Below are positions 11,353 through 24,400 of a DNA stretch of 64,000 nt, in pieces. This stretch comes from Cubamyces lactineus (lineage: Eukaryota; Basidiomycota; Agaricomycetes; Polyporales; Polyporaceae). The DNA lies in NCBI GenBank assembly GCA_022376465.1, contig JACDTU010000005.1, positions 1,848,001 through 1,912,000 on the forward strand, in the 5' to 3' direction. The translations under genes were made by a program, and so were the position numbers. Under the pieces are notes generated by a model. That model was not told the origin of the DNA. It saw only the letters and a program-made list of their open reading frames with translations, and searched no databases. Each line of letters starts with the position of its first letter. Position 1 is the first letter of the stretch.

Positions 11353-14087
11353 CTATCGAGACTCAGAAGCCGTACGTCCGATCCCTTTCTTCGCCAGTTC
11401 CTTGGACCAATCGCGCAGAATATGCTTCTGCACTTTCCCGCTCGCCGTCTTGGGTATCTCCTCTGGCACGCCGTCCTCGCCGACAAACCACACCCACGCC
11501 GGCGAATTCTGTGAAAGACCACGGCGATCAGCGTACGTCTCGGAGCAGTCAAACAAGGATGAGTTAGGCTGGCTGCTCGGTAGCTTATCGCGAGCTAGAC
11601 AGACTGAACGAAGGCATGACATGGCCCTGGGAACGTACCTGAGGATTCATGCCTTCGGCAACTACACGTCTCGTTTCCTCTTTCGTAATGGCCGTTTGCG
11701 GCTCGCGCACGATCCACGCGCCGACCACCTCGCCATACTTGGAGTCAGGGACCGCGACCACCGCTGCTTCGCGGATGTGCGGGTGCGCTGTCAAGATGTT
11801 CTCAATTTGCACCGGGAAGAGGTTCTGTAGGTGCAAAACGTAAACGATCTGCTCGCTGCATGGCGTGTGTCTCGACCTACCTCCCCACCGCGGATGATGA
11901 TGTCCTTGATTCTACCGACGACTTCACAAGCATACGTCACTTTAGCGTAACTCGGCTCAAGGGAGATATCCACTTACTCCTGAGGTAGCCCTCCTCATCC
12001 ATGATGCCTTCATCTCCGGTATGCATCCATACTGTCCCTTCCTCGTCTGGCTGCATCACGCGTGCGGTCTGCTCTGGGTCGTTCCAGTAGCTGTATAGGT
12101 GTCAACACATGCATACTTCAAACTGAGCTGATGTACACGTACCCCTTCTGCACCAGATATCCAGAAACGAGGATCTCCCCGGGCGTGTTTACTGGAACCA
12201 CGCGGCCCTCGAGGTCCACGACCTTCGCCTTCACATGGGGAAGGATCTTGCCTACAGTCTCCACTCGTTTGATCACTGGATCATCGGGTGTGGTCTGGAA
12301 TGATACCGGGCTTCACAGGATGTCAGGCCCTCGAACTGTCAAGTTCACGTGCAGAAGCGCACCTCGTTTCCGCTGACACAGTGGGTACATTAGAAAACAT
12401 TATCAAGTAACATTGATCAAGAAAGGACATACTCATGCCGTACGCGACAGTCAACTCAGTAAGGTTTAGTTTGTCGATGAGCTGTTTCATCAAGTCAATA
12501 GGTATCGGCGATCCAGCCGCGATTCCAGTCCTTTCAACAACGATGAGCCAATTGCCTCCATATGCATTTGCAAAAACGGCAAACGTACCGAAGGTTGCGT
12601 GTGTCCACGGTTTGGCCCTCTTCTCTGCGTCTTTGCACCTCAGCGAGAACGCCGAGGAAATGCGTAGGGACACCATGCAGAGCAGTGCACTGCTCTTGCG
12701 TAACAGCATCGACAATTGCGGGTGGGTTGAATATCTCAGATGGGTATACGATGCACGCTCCGTGTGTCCACGCAGCGAGGTTTCCTAGGACGAGGCGTAT
12801 ATGACGGCCCGAGGTAAGTTCCTACATAGAATGCAAGAGGACGGAGAGAGGACTTATCAAAACAGTGAAATAGCGGGGGTACATTGCCTGTACGAGTGAC
12901 ATCAGGTCGCGAGGCGCGGTAATCACGCTGTAAGCCTTCACTCACATAATACATCGGATGAGGTGAGGTGCATACAACGGCCAATGGATATCCCGTTGTT
13001 CAACAAGTTATGATGCGTCAACTGACCATTAATCCAATCAGCCATTGTTATATGGAGTAGGTGCATATCTAACACTTACCGATACGGCCTTAGGTGCGCC
13101 AGTAGTTCCGCTACATATACACCGCTCAGTATGTCACGGTCCACTGACGCTCCGAGCTCTGAGCATACCTCGTGAATTGTAGGTTGATCACATCATCCGG
13201 CTGGAGCGTCGACATAATATCTTGCACCTTCCTTCGCTCTGCAGAATCTTCCCGCCAGACCATAACCTCGCGGAAGTCGACCGCGGGTTTCACGTCCTCC
13301 AAATCGCTCTCAAACTGCTTCAGGTCACCGGTGTTGTCAACAACGACAAGATGCCGTAACGCAGGTAGCGCGGCCTCTTGAATGTCGCCGGGTTTGGAAT
13401 TCGCGAGCGCCGGGAACGCATCGCAGAGCATGCGCACGTAGGCCGAGGTGCGTATGCGTGGTACTACGAAGAGGTGGCTTACCCCGACCAGGTTCAGCGT
13501 GTTGACCTATCCCACGCGCGTAAGCATTCATCAGCATTTATCTCGTCTGTTCACACGAATGTCACTTACTAGTTCGGGTAAGCGATACGCAGGGTTGAGC
13601 GTTACGAGAATGGCGCCGATGCTCGCACACGCCCACTGCAGACACGCATACGCACTGTGGACGACCAGGATTCATTTTGTATTCACAAGCTATGATTGTG
13701 CTGCACATACCTGTTATTGCCCATGATCACGCCGACACGATCGCCCTTCTTGACACCCAGGTCCAGCAGCCCGCGAGCAAGCGCCTCGATGTGCCTATCA
13801 AACTCCTCGAAGTCCCATGCAAGGTGTCGCGAGTCGCCCAGGTTGCGCGACAGCGGACCGCCATGCGGACGGGGCCGCTCCTGTCGAGCAATCAAAGCTG
13901 GGCGCGCACCATGCAATCCGAGGATATCGTTGCGAAAATACGCTGGGAGCGTCTTTGATACCAGCGGTGGCTCCGTCGCCCCTTCGACCGCTGAGAGTGT
14001 GAGACGAGACGTAGACACCGGGCGAGGCGAAACGACCGTGGAGAGTCGCCGCAGCCCCGCCCTGGATAACAGTGAAGCCCTGCGCAT
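11353..14087 (-). CDS. mitochondrial acyl-CoA synthetase, ACSF2-like (AMP-binding family)
   Basis: Activates a medium- or long-chain fatty acid with ATP to an acyl-adenylate and then acyl-CoA. The N-terminus ([19 protein letters not shown]) is Arg/Ser-rich without acids, typical of a mitochondrial presequence. Domains in order: [18 protein letters not shown], the P-loop [58 protein letters not shown] (A5), [29 protein letters not shown] (A7) and [19 protein letters not shown] (A8). It ends with the catalytic lysine motif [11 protein letters not shown] (A10). There are at least ten introns. One of them, between HCFG and LVLGN, appears to be of AT-AC type and is listed separately. Its own mitochondrial targeting agrees with the ACSF2 assignment; chain length preference is unknown. 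Confidence 0.9.
12797..12857 (-). other. apparent AT-AC intron in the acyl-CoA synthetase gene
   Basis: On the minus strand the coding exon ends ...TGTTTTG and the next bases are ATAAGTCC. Coding resumes after ...CATATAC with GCCTCGTCCTAGGAAAC. Joining G to GC gives [13 protein letters not shown], exactly the conserved segment of the family. No GT-AG pair in this stretch restores the frame. The 61-base length matches neighbouring introns, and a CTTAC branch-like site lies about 19 bases before the 3' end. The donor ATAAGT resembles the rare U2-dependent AT-AC class rather than the U12 donor ATATCCTT. Confidence 0.7.
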
Positions 14088-14598
14088 CGTAGGTGGTGGT
14101 CGTGGGTGTCTGAGAGGAACCCGCGACCTGAAGAGGGGTCGAGGTGAGCGTGGGGGCGGGGGCGGGGGCGCTGGAAGTGTCGATCGCTACCCCGGATGCG
14201 GGGGCGCTCGGTAATCCGGGGAACTTAACTTTGGGGCAGGTGACCGCGTTCCCGTCGACGATGGCGTTCCCCCTAACCATGTCTGCGACCTGCTAAACGA
14301 TCTGGCGCGCTATGGAGACTCAGCATGGACGGATCTACACAAATTGGTGAACGCGCCGGGCAAGATGGTCGAGGAGCGGGCCAAGACAGCGCGCCAGACC
14401 GGAAATCCAATCACGTACAGCTTAATACTGCACCGGCCCGACTGGCCGGCTACCTCTAGAACCTGTAACTTTTCAACGACCTCATACGCACAACCACGCT
14501 GTAAGCCTTACCGGAGAATCCAGAGTCCACATAACATAACGTGTATATGCGTACGATACGAATGAATCTAAGTTAGGGTACAACCCGAGCCAGGCCAA
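14088..14598. promoter_or_regulatory. upstream region of acyl-CoA synthetase gene
   Basis: Noncoding DNA between the acyl-CoA synthetase start and the acid phosphatase stop, both on minus. An open frame runs upstream to 14280 but has Thr/Ala/Pro low complexity and does not join the presequence. No clear promoter motif is seen. Confidence 0.4.
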
Positions 14599-16854
14599 TT
14601 ATGGCTTCGCAATGACCATGGCGGCGGCTGCCTGAGCCTCCTCACGCTCCTTCTGTTTATTCACGGGAGTGTACGCGCATTCGCTTTCCCAATCACCAGG
14701 GGTAAGTTCCTTGACGCGCTCACGGAATGTGGCGAGCGTGCAAAACTCAGGGAACCCAGGCAGATGCTTGCCCTCCTCTGCACATAGAGGCAGTGGCTTA
14801 TTTTCGTTCTGATACCGTACGCGGACGTCTAGATAGACAGTGTCAAACCTCTGAGGTAGCAGCAACGAGGAGAAAACCTTACAGTGTTCTGTTGGTTCGG
14901 AAGAGCGACCAAGCAATGATAACACGTTCTGCCACGGAGAAGCCGGTGGGGCGCTTGACGACCGTTTCTTGAATAGCTCGAATGTAATAGCGGCCGTGAA
15001 GGCAGGCCACCTTCAGGGCGTATCGCGTCAGCTATAGTACTCGATCGCGGTCAGCACACGCACTTTTCATCGAAGATGTCAAGCGTATTGGACAAGCCAG
15101 CAAGGCAAGTGTCATGTGTGCTGTGAATCAGAATCTTCGTGGGGTCCGCGTCGCCATTCTCCGCCTTGACTTGCATTTTGGCGGCCAGATCGCTGAGCAA
15201 GGGACCCATACCGAGTCTGCGGACTTCTTCAGTGCGATCTGACAAAGGCAACGCTCAGTCAACACAACGGTCCTCGCAGTCTTCTACGATGCGGGCGTCT
15301 CACACCCTAAGCATAATCTTCAGCATTTGTCGACAATAACACGATACACCCGCACGCACCTGCGAACCATTCAGTGACCACGGCCTTCTCCTGTTCGCAG
15401 CAAACGTCAGCTGAGAGGGTGTTGAAATAACGACGTAAACATACGATCACGTCTATGACGTCCTTTTCCTTGAACTCGGGAGGAACTTGTATCCCATGGG
15501 CTTCCGATGCACGAATCTTTGGATAGTATGTCAGAAGAACCGCAGGAAGTGAAGATCAGGAAGAGTACGCACCGTGTCCAGAATGCCCGAGGCTCGGGGC
15601 CTCCCATCCAAACGAACAGGGTTACCGCCAATATACTTGGATATCTTCTTGTCCAAAGGCTGAAGGGTCGTGTTCCACGCCGCTGCAGCAGCTGCCATGG
15701 ACATTGAGTCATTATCTGGGCCGGTTAGGGTAGGGATGGTGTAGTACCGTGGGCAAAATTAATCTGAAGGAATTCTAGTCGCTTGCAAGACAACGTGTTC
15801 CCGAATAGATTCTCATCCTTGCCATTCCTACCCAGCCCGTGCGTGCTCACTCTCAACGTCCAGGCGACTTACCGACCAAGCAGACCTACCGTATCCGTAG
15901 TAATGGCACAAAATCTTTGGCCTGTTTCGTCATTGGGTATAGTCCGTGTGTAATTTGCTGCAATGACTCGATCGTTCGCGGCATGTTCGTAGAGCGTAAG
16001 TAGATCTCATCGTTCGAATGAACGACTTCAGGCAGGAACCTCAGCCTGCATAATATGTCACCCCGGGTCTGAGGATATGTTCGAGGAATTCACGAACCTG
16101 TCAACGTATAGTTTCCTCAAGGAGGCACCAAAGTGATAGGTCGACTACACCCCACTCGTGAGCATCACGCATAGCACGGCAGGTCTTCTACTCACCTCCC
16201 GACCAACGTCGGTCAACTCTCCAAGCAGACTATATAATCCAGACAAACGTCAGTATCGTACCGAATGCATATGTATAGACGTCCAACACGTACCACTCGC
16301 CCAGAGCTGCCGTACCGTCCCTCTGTTCCACTATACGACGTGCGCGAAGCTCTTCCGCTGCAGGTCCAGTCTGAACCGCAGGGAATGGCAAGTCCTGCCC
16401 CTCCTCCGCCGTCGCGCTCGCTACCGCCGCACGGAACTGTCGTGCAGTATTGCAGAACATCCAGTGCTCCGGGATGTTTGCCGGCGGGTCCGCCATGCGC
16501 ACACCAACGGGCGTGCGTTCGCCTTCCGCCACCAATTCAGACAGACATCATTCCCGTGCCACTACCTGGGAAGACGCGGGAGAACGCACCATGCCGAACG
16601 TAGATATGCACCTGCTCTAGCTCTAGTTCGGGAGGAGCGACAGGATAGCCGTCCACGTCCAGGGGTACGTGCCCTTTCTTGACCGCCCTATCTGCCCTTT
16701 GGTTCCCGAGCAATCCCATGCCAGTCTCGCCGTCGGTCCGTTCGACTGAATATGCCTGAGATTGAATTAGCAGCGACCCGTAGAGTAGTTGGAGGAGAGA
16801 CGAGAGGGAGAAGCCGAACATCCAAGACGCAAGCCGAGCTCGATACAGACTCAA
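14599..16854 (-). CDS. histidine acid phosphatase (lysophosphatidic acid phosphatase-like)
   Basis: A branch-2 histidine phosphatase that hydrolyses phosphomonoesters through a phosphohistidine. The N-terminus has a hydrophobic segment (WMFGFSLSSLLQLLYGSLLI), a signal peptide or signal anchor. The catalytic motif RHGERTPVGVRM is formed across an intron that splits the Gly codon. Further exons give EIYLRSTNMPRTIESLQQ, SMAAAAAAWN and KYIGGNPVRLDGRP. The second catalytic motif is STHDTCLAGL, carrying the His-Asp pair. The C-terminal part reads VRVRYQNENKPLPLCAEEGK and TPGDWESECAY. The overall plan resembles ACP6 (LPA phosphatase) homologues more than secreted phytases, but that is inference. About nine or more introns. 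Substrate and exact location are not certain. Confidence 0.85.
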
Positions 16855-17360
16855 GCGCTTTATGGAACTCCTTTGCAGTGTTTGCGCGAGCCAGAGAAGA
16901 GAAGCAGCTGTGGTCGTGTGCGCTGTGCGGTGAGAGAGCGAAGGACGGTGGTCCGTGACAACCTACACGACTATGCGGTGCAGCAACAACACAACCAGAC
17001 GCTCATGATCATATGTGTCCAGCCCGACTGGTGCGCAGTAACTATAGTGATGCGGCCAACCACGACACAGCAGCCAATGAATGACTCGACCATACAGTGA
17101 GCAATACACCAGACGAGCACAGGTATATGATAACATTTTTAAGGACTGCAACACAACATGCCACATGCAATCGAGTGGGGGGAATAGAAGTGGGACGGTC
17201 GAAGAGTCGTCAACGTTCCCGCCTCGAGAGGTCATTAGATGGCGGTGTACCAATACTTGAAGAAACAACCCATATCCCGTAATTAAGTGAAAATGTATGC
17301 AGATAGTGGATAGTACGGGTAAGGGTAGCTACTGTGGCGATCATCTGCCTCTCTATGCAA
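16855..17360. promoter_or_regulatory. intergenic region upstream of the acid phosphatase
   Basis: About 500 noncoding bases between two minus-strand genes, holding the phosphatase promoter and the 3' flank of the fatty acid hydroxylase. No gene, repeat or sharp regulatory motif is seen. Confidence 0.4.
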
Positions 17361-18753
17361 TCAGACGGGGAGGACTGTGTTGAAGACGTAGTCCCAAATC
17401 TTGCTGGTGACTCCGAAGCCAAGGTCGAAGTTCTTGTAGTGATGCGCGAGGTGATATTTCTTCATGTCGCGGACGTAGGCCGGGAGTCTTGTGTGATGAA
17501 GGCTGCGAACCACAGATTAGCCTTTTATGAAGGAAGACATTCGGAGCAGATTACTCACGCGTAATGCATGCAGTCGTAAAGAACGTCTGTAGGGGAACAT
17601 GAGAGTCTTCTTTCGACGAAATTGGGCGTAGCTACTCACAGAAGACGTAGGCACCAGCAATGATACTGTTGGCCATGGAAGGCGGGAACAGGAGATGTGC
17701 CAGCCTAGTCATCGGGAACGACAAGAAGGCGAACATCATCGGAGGCATGACCAGCCTCAACCTAATGGGAGTCAGCACTTCACCTCACGACAGAGCAGAG
17801 CCAGTGTGACGAACCTATCCATGGGCAAGTAGTGGTGGATACCGTGCATCAAAAAGTGGAGTGTGAGCGCTGCGGGGTGGTCGGGCAGCAGTGCGTCGAT
17901 GTGGAACAGGAAGCGGTGGAAGATATACTCCAGGATGGTCCACACCAAGTTACCGAACAGGAAGCAGGGCAACGCGTACGCGAATGCTGCCGGCGCAATG
18001 TTCCCAGCGAGCGCGGCCCTCAGAGGAGCGGCGGGGTCAACGGTGAAGGGAGGGAGGGAATACGATCCGATGGAGAATTGGACCAAAGAGCGTACGAAGA
18101 GGTATCCCGCAATGGGAAGCCAGAGGCTCGGCACAACATACCACGTTGTGCGAGTGAATATCTGTAACACTGTCAAAACAGGTCTCGACTCGAGACTGGG
18201 CGCGAGCGACGCACCTCGAGGTACCATGGGCCAAACAAGCGAGGAGAGTCTACGAGGTGCCGCGGCTGGTGAACCTGCTGCAAGTAGTAGGACTTCGTGA
18301 AGTTGGCCTCCCATACTTGCATGAACAGGGGTCGCCGGAGGTCGAGGAACTGGTTCTTCTCGTAGTCCGCAGTCAAATCCGTCTCGTCTGGCTCAAAGTC
18401 GTCTGTGGCCTCCCAATCTGACACGTAACTAAGCACCCGCAAATGTAGCGCCAACGGGCGTGCACGGAAAACATACCGTCGCTGACTAGCGTCTCGCCAA
18501 CGCCCACCCTGCCGATCACAAACTCGTCCAGCATGTCGTAGGCGGAGTCCGAGTGGTCGTGCTCCGCCGAGTCCTTCATGATGGCGCCGACGTCCTTGCC
18601 ACCGTAGTTCAGGATGTAATCCTCGCCTCCGGGATGGTCGGGGAGGAACTTGGTGACATCGTAGACCTTGCCGTTGCGGGTGACCCAGCAGCTGGACGAG
18701 GACGCGTGCTTCGCAACGTCCTCTTCAGTGAAAATTCGAATTCTCTTGGACAT
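17361..18753 (-). CDS. SCS7: fatty acid 2-hydroxylase of ceramides (SCS7/FA2H)
   Basis: An ER di-iron enzyme that 2-hydroxylates the very-long-chain acyl part of sphingolipids using cytochrome b5 as electron donor. The N-terminal cytochrome b5 domain (about residues 5-80) has the heme motif HPGG in FLPDHPGGEDYIL and a second heme His in EHDHSDSAY. The hydroxylase part has membrane helices (YVVPSLWLPIAGYLFV, LPCFLFGNLVWTILEYIF) and the histidine boxes HRFLFH, HFLMHGIHH, HYALHH and HLAHHYKN. The start MSKRIRIFTEED at 18753 is preferred; an in-frame ATG lies seven codons upstream. The gene has about six exons, and its length of about 370 residues is normal for the family. Confidence 0.93.
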
Positions 18754-19090
18754 TGCTGCGTGGTCGACGAGCAAGGGAGGACGGGACGGTGAGGAATGGG
18801 CCGCAGCAGAGGCCGTCGGACCACTTTTGCTCGATTATATGAAGCAGTGAAGTTCCCACGCTCCATAGTAAGCGGTAACATATAAGCGACGGGCGCAGAC
18901 CGACCTCGCATCCGCTCCTAGAACTTCCGTCATAGTCCAGGCTGCCTCTATACTTATGCCACTGCGTGTTTTATTGGAATACACTCATCTCGATTGACTC
19001 CGCACAGTTACCAGGTACACATGTGCGGCGCCTAGACAATCGGCGGAACTAGGATCGTTACCCTACAGACTGCCTAGACCAGAACGCATT
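18754..19090. promoter_or_regulatory. intergenic region upstream of SCS7
   Basis: About 340 noncoding bases holding the SCS7 promoter and the 3' flank of the thaumatin-like gene. No strong motif seen. Confidence 0.4.
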
Positions 19091-20366
19091 TCACGGGCAG
19101 AATGTGATGGTGTAGTCCGCTTGCAAGTCGGACGTGCACGGAAGAGAAACACTGGATGTATCATACACATACGCATAGGCGTTCGGGCAGTTGCCCTCTG
19201 CAAAGAATCTGGTGAGTACGCTAGACAGCAACGGGTCGTATATCCCAGGTAAACGTACTGAAATACGAGTAATACTCGACCCCTGAGGGAGGACAAGTCG
19301 CGGGAGTGTTGTGACTTCCTGTGCAGCAACTTGGATTGTTCACTAAACAAAACATACTCAGTTGCCACCCCAGTACAGCGACGTTCGAGCCGAATGTACC
19401 AACCTGGGTCGCCCAGCCCTGCAGCGCATGCACTTTTGCAACCAACGACGTTGCCACTAGGATCGAAGGGTCCTGCAAGCTCAGGTGGGCCTAGAGCACG
19501 CGTGTCATCATCCCGACTATCACGGCGGTTCTGCTTGTTCCTTACAGTTTGCGTCCAGGTCAACAGAACAACTTGCGGTAGCGCAGCCCTTGCTATTGCT
19601 AATCTTGACAGGGATATTGAAACCACTGACGAGCGAAACTGCCAAGTTCATTCAGTGTGGTCTGCGCTGAACCTTGAACCCGTATAGCCGGCTTACCGTC
19701 ATAGATATCGAGGTCGTTGGTAGCGAGCGCAAACTCAGCTACACTGACCGGAGCTGCGCCCTGATACTGGATGTCAATATACGCGACAATCGGATATTGC
19801 CTCCTACTGACCGTCCCAGTACATTCCAGGCCGCCGTTGCAGCCTCCGCCTAGACAGGAGTCGGGACCGCTGGAAGTACTGAAATCGCAGTCCCTGCGCC
19901 CCTGGTAAACGGTGCGAGTGAGCAGTACTGTCACAAACTCAAGTACAGCCAACCTGGATTCCTTACCCAGATCTGGCCGGACCAGCCGTCTGGTACACTG
20001 AAAGTCACTATCTCACTTGACTTCTGCTGCCAGCTACCACCCGGAGCGAATTATCAGGGGTGAAGTATATTTCGAACGTCGTCTAACTTACCCAGTCGGC
20101 TGGTTCGGGATTGCGCTTCCTGCATTGGGATCATTGAAGATCTGCACCGTGCGCACGTTGAGTTGGGGTAGTATCTCCTTGAGCACTGACAAAACGTACA
20201 GCTGGCCTGTTAGTTGTCTTGATCAGCCGGAGGCCGATAATCAAGCAAATCCAGATGGCACGCACCAGACAGTATAGGCGCATGAGTTGACTACTGTGAA
20301 GGTTCGTGCGGATATCACAGCTGTGTAGTTCAGAATGATTAGGCCAAGCGCGATTGAGTGCCTCAT
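19091..20366 (-). CDS. secreted thaumatin-like protein
   Basis: Fungal thaumatin-like proteins are secreted, disulphide-rich wall-associated proteins; some bind or cleave beta-glucans. The start MRHSIALGLIILNYTAVISA is a signal peptide. The mature part opens with RTFTVVNSCAYTVWPAIF, the family N-terminus, followed by NQPTGW, IVTFSVPDGWSGQIWARR and CLGGGCNGGLECTGT. Next is PVSVAEFALATNDLDIYD, which in the family carries an acidic cleft residue. The C-terminus is EGNCPNAYAYVYD followed by YTITFC and the stop. At least seven short introns. The many cysteines fit the usual disulphide plan. Enzyme activity cannot be decided from sequence. Confidence 0.88.
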
Positions 20367-21445
20367 AGCGATCTGTCAGGTCTTTGTGGCACGGCAGTGG
20401 ACGCGGGCTGTCTTGAATGATCTGCCGGGAGTACTGGCGGTTTATATGCCCTGCTATCAGGCACCGGGATAATCGTTGCTACAACCTAGAAGAACCTCAC
20501 GCCGGAGGCAACGTCATGACTCAGTAAAGACGCCTCTGCGGAGAGCGGAACAATTACTACGGTCGCATTCGGAGAGGCACGATCCTACACAGTATGTGGG
20601 AGGCGACGAGATGGGCGAGCGGTCGCTCTCTGGGCTCTCAGATGACCACATTGGCAACAGATCACCGCATGTTGAAGACGACTTAGAACCTCTTGGCCAT
20701 GGACAAGCGATGCGTCCATCACGGCGCCAGTGACTGGACACAATTTGCACCGTTTGAGGTGTTCATATATCCTTTTCCTTCGAATGGTCCCATCTTTGAG
20801 TCTTTGCCGTTCAGAGGGGACGATCTATCGATACCACCGGACCACCCGCGCTGGGTCGCTCTACTATTCACGTGAGCCAGGGCGTTGCACAGACACGGAG
20901 GTAGTTACCGTACTGTAGGTTGAGCTTCTGATGCGCAGTGGCCTTCCTGCGTACTTGTACTAGGCCTCACTGCCTTAGTGCGTAGCTGCATCATGACGAC
21001 CATGTGGGCGAACTTGGAACAATTCATCACGCCTGGGCAGGCGGAGATACCAGCTCTAGATCGGTCCCGTTGAAGTCCATCCGATTGTGTCCGTCCTTGA
21101 GGCGAGACTCTGTGAATGAATTGCTTGACTTGAACATAGCATGTGGCGGTAGCTCATGTTACAGCTATGCGGTATGGATTGCAGTGCCAGCGGGGTCCCA
21201 GGCGTTCAAGATACACGTGTTGATGGATGGGTGGGAGTGGCAGGGGTCAGATCTAGCTTGTGCGATCGTTGCTGTGGCTGGAGAGTTTGTACTGCCTGTA
21301 TCTTGAACGAGTTCAGCTCCATACATACCCTCTGCTTCTACAGCTGTATAATACTCATTTCTGCTTATGATCTCTGGGTGATTACTTCCTTGGCTGTTCT
21401 GGACTTTCTAAACTCGCATACGCTTCGCTTTCGCATCTTTGAAAG
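20367..21445. promoter_or_regulatory. divergent intergenic region, thaumatin-like gene / SEC5
   Basis: About 1.1 kb between divergently transcribed genes. Apart from the TATA box of the thaumatin-like gene I see no gene. Short open frames on both strands lack domain similarity or coherent splice signals. Confidence 0.45.
20441..20446 (-). promoter_or_regulatory. TATA box of thaumatin-like gene
   Basis: CATATAAA on the minus strand lies about 75 bases upstream of the start codon, a normal place for a fungal TATA element. Confidence 0.5.
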
Positions 21446-24400
21446 ATGGGTCGGCTGAACGTTGACATCGACGATGATACCCTGCTCAAGGCATACAAGC
21501 TCTCGTCTATCACTGCAACGTAACTCGTCTCACTGATTGCGTCTCATGACATACTCATGGTGAGCTGTGCTGCAGGCGATGGGAGGAGGTCGACCAAGAC
21601 ATGGACAATGCAGTGCCGGGCTTGACTGGACCTACTGAGATTGACACGGACCCACTAGGTTTGGGGGCAACTATAGAGTACGCAGAGCGTGTATAATCCA
21701 TCTCAATACATTCATTGACTTGATACTTTGTAGTCTGCGGGATCTCGATGCCGAAACAAGTTAGTACTCAATTCAGATGTGATGCCTTGAGCCGCTGGAA
21801 CAAGCCCGTATTTATCGCAGAGGCTGCTGTGCTCATTACATCCAAGTCGTTCAACCCCAAGACGTTCCTCTCCGTGGTTCATCCAAATGCGACGTATCAA
21901 GACCTCTCAGCTGGTATAGCGCATCTCCGTGCATCGTTGGACTCCCGCTCCGAAGCCATTCGTGTGCTTGTTGAAGAGAACTTCGATCGGTTCGTCGCCG
22001 TGAAGGCGTCAACAGATGGTGCGTGACAACCTGGGCATGTTGTAGGCAATGTGTGCTGACTACCCCTGTGTACTCTACCAGCATTATACGCCGAGATGAA
22101 GGAAGGCATTCTGGCTGAGCAGACTGACTTCGCCTCGAAACCTCTGAAAGATCACCTGAAAGGTCGGTTAACCTACGACTAGTCATATATCCATATGTCA
22201 TATTTACTAGCAATCATGTAGCTGCCGCTCAGAAGGCGGATCAAGTCTTCTTGCCGGTGCTGGAAAATGCCATGAAGGCGCAGAAGTTGCGCACCACCCT
22301 TGGCGTGTTCGATCGTTCCAAGTTCTTCTTCAATCTGCCCAGTTCTCTGGTCGAATGCATCGAAGCTGTAGGTCGCGCAAGAGTAGGTGAAATGTCGAAA
22401 ATGGGTGCTCATGTATTGGCAGGGGCGATACGAAGCGGCTATGCGCGACTACAAGAAGGGTAAACTCCTGCTTGAGACTCGCCCCAACCAACTGTTACCT
22501 ATCGGCACGACCAAGGATGGCCAGCCATCGGGAAGCGCACAGCAACAACAGAAGCGTATCCTGGATAAGGTGTGGGCCACTGTTGAGAAGGTCATGGGTC
22601 AGATGCGGAACGAGCTCTCCGCCAAACTACAAGAGCCCTCGCGTAGCGTGGAAGAGCAAGAGAAGACGATCGAGTATGTGAAGCTTAGATAACAGCCGCA
22701 TTTTCTGACCGGATCGCTCCCAGGATTTTGTACGAATTTAACGTATCAGATGATCCCGCCTGGACGTACTTTGATGCCCAGCACAAGCACATCATGCAGA
22801 GTATGCGAGACGCGTACAACACCGCCGTGAATACGATTCAAGGTGTGTCTTCAAGCCGTATACCCCCGAGTGTCCATGCTGATCAAGTATTTAGGCCTCA
22901 TCGACAAGACGCCAATATCAGGGCCAGACAATGGCTCATTGAACCATGAGCTTGCATCGCAACTGCAAATTTGCGTCCAGGCCCTGGAGTCTAAACAGGC
23001 CGACGCTGTCATAGGTGGGGCTGCACCGCTAATCAGAGTGGTTGCGACGTATACTTAACCCACTCTTCTCATCCAGCCCAGGGAGGCGGCCACGATGTTT
23101 GGGAGGCTATTCAGACCATGGTCAAGAATATATCCGAGGCGATGCTTACGCCTCTACCCAACTTCTGGAGGATATCAAAAGCCTTCATGGAGGGTCGATA
23201 TAAGAAGGTGGATATATGCGCACTCATCGCACCGTGCCGTCGACTCACAAGTAATATAGAACGCGTCCAGTTCTTCCCGCAGAAGCCCAACCCAATGTCG
23301 CACCATGGCGCTCGATATCATCAAGCTATACATGTCCTTGCTCTCCGAGTTCTTCCTCTTCTCCGACATGGCCGTCATGTCTCCTGGCCGCAACACAACA
23401 CCTCCTCTATTCCCCAAGAGCTCCAACTCGCTGACGACAGCGCATTATCTCATGAAGATTCTAGGAGAGATACAGGACAGCGTCAACGATGTTGCCGGAA
23501 TGGAGATCTCCGGCGAGGCCAGTTCGATCCTCAAGAACTTGCTAGAGAGCGCGCGATGGAAGTTCGCGGACCTACTTGTGAACGCCTGGCTCAGAGGTAA
23601 GTGACAAGGATCGTGTCTCGATGGTATTGCTCAATCATCACTAGATGCCAACATCTTCTATTATCTCGAGAACTGGATCGGCTCGACTGTGGACCAGTAC
23701 ACGACCGTTTACCTCTCCCAGATCCGTACCTTCCAGAAGCAGATCACCACCTGTGCATTCAAGATCGCGGGCGGTGTCGATCTGTCTTCGTCAGGCTCGT
23801 CATCATCGCGCCCGACCAAGCAGAACCCGATCCCTACAGAGTTCGTCGCGAAGATCACGAAGGCGTTCCTGGATTCCCTATATGCGTTCCTGGATGGCAT
23901 GGTACACCTGGCGTCAGACGAGTCCCCGACGACGAACAAGAACAAGTTTGTGCCGCCTGTGTCGATGAACGTTGTGCCCGGCACGAACCCGCTGGAGTTG
24001 GTCAAGGTCGAGGAGGCGGTCAGTATTCTCCCCACACAGATATTTCTCCACGATCTCATACAGTTTCGGGCAGGACACCCGCGTGCTTCTGGTCGTGTCA
24101 AACTTCGGCCATCTCATGCGCGTGCTGATACCCAGCATGATCACCGAGCTCGAGACCGCGTTCAACACATCGCTTGCGGAGGACAGGAAGGTACGCATAC
24201 AGCCGAATTGGCTCTTGCAGTGTACTGAGGGTATGCGTACGACAGACATTAATGACAGTCGTGCAAGAGCTGGACAAGACGCTCTTCGAGAGCTACTTCA
24301 AGCCAAAGTCCGCTGCGCTCACCACCATCGTGCGCAGCGGCATTCTCGACCCCGAGATGGACTGGTATGAGACCCCACAGCCCAAAGGCCAGTCCTCTTC

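Noticed and set aside
13798..14280. Minus-strand frame starting at 14280 as the N-terminus of the acyl-CoA synthetase
   Set aside because: The frame does not join the conserved part. The ATG at 14087 gives a proper mitochondrial presequence directly in frame.
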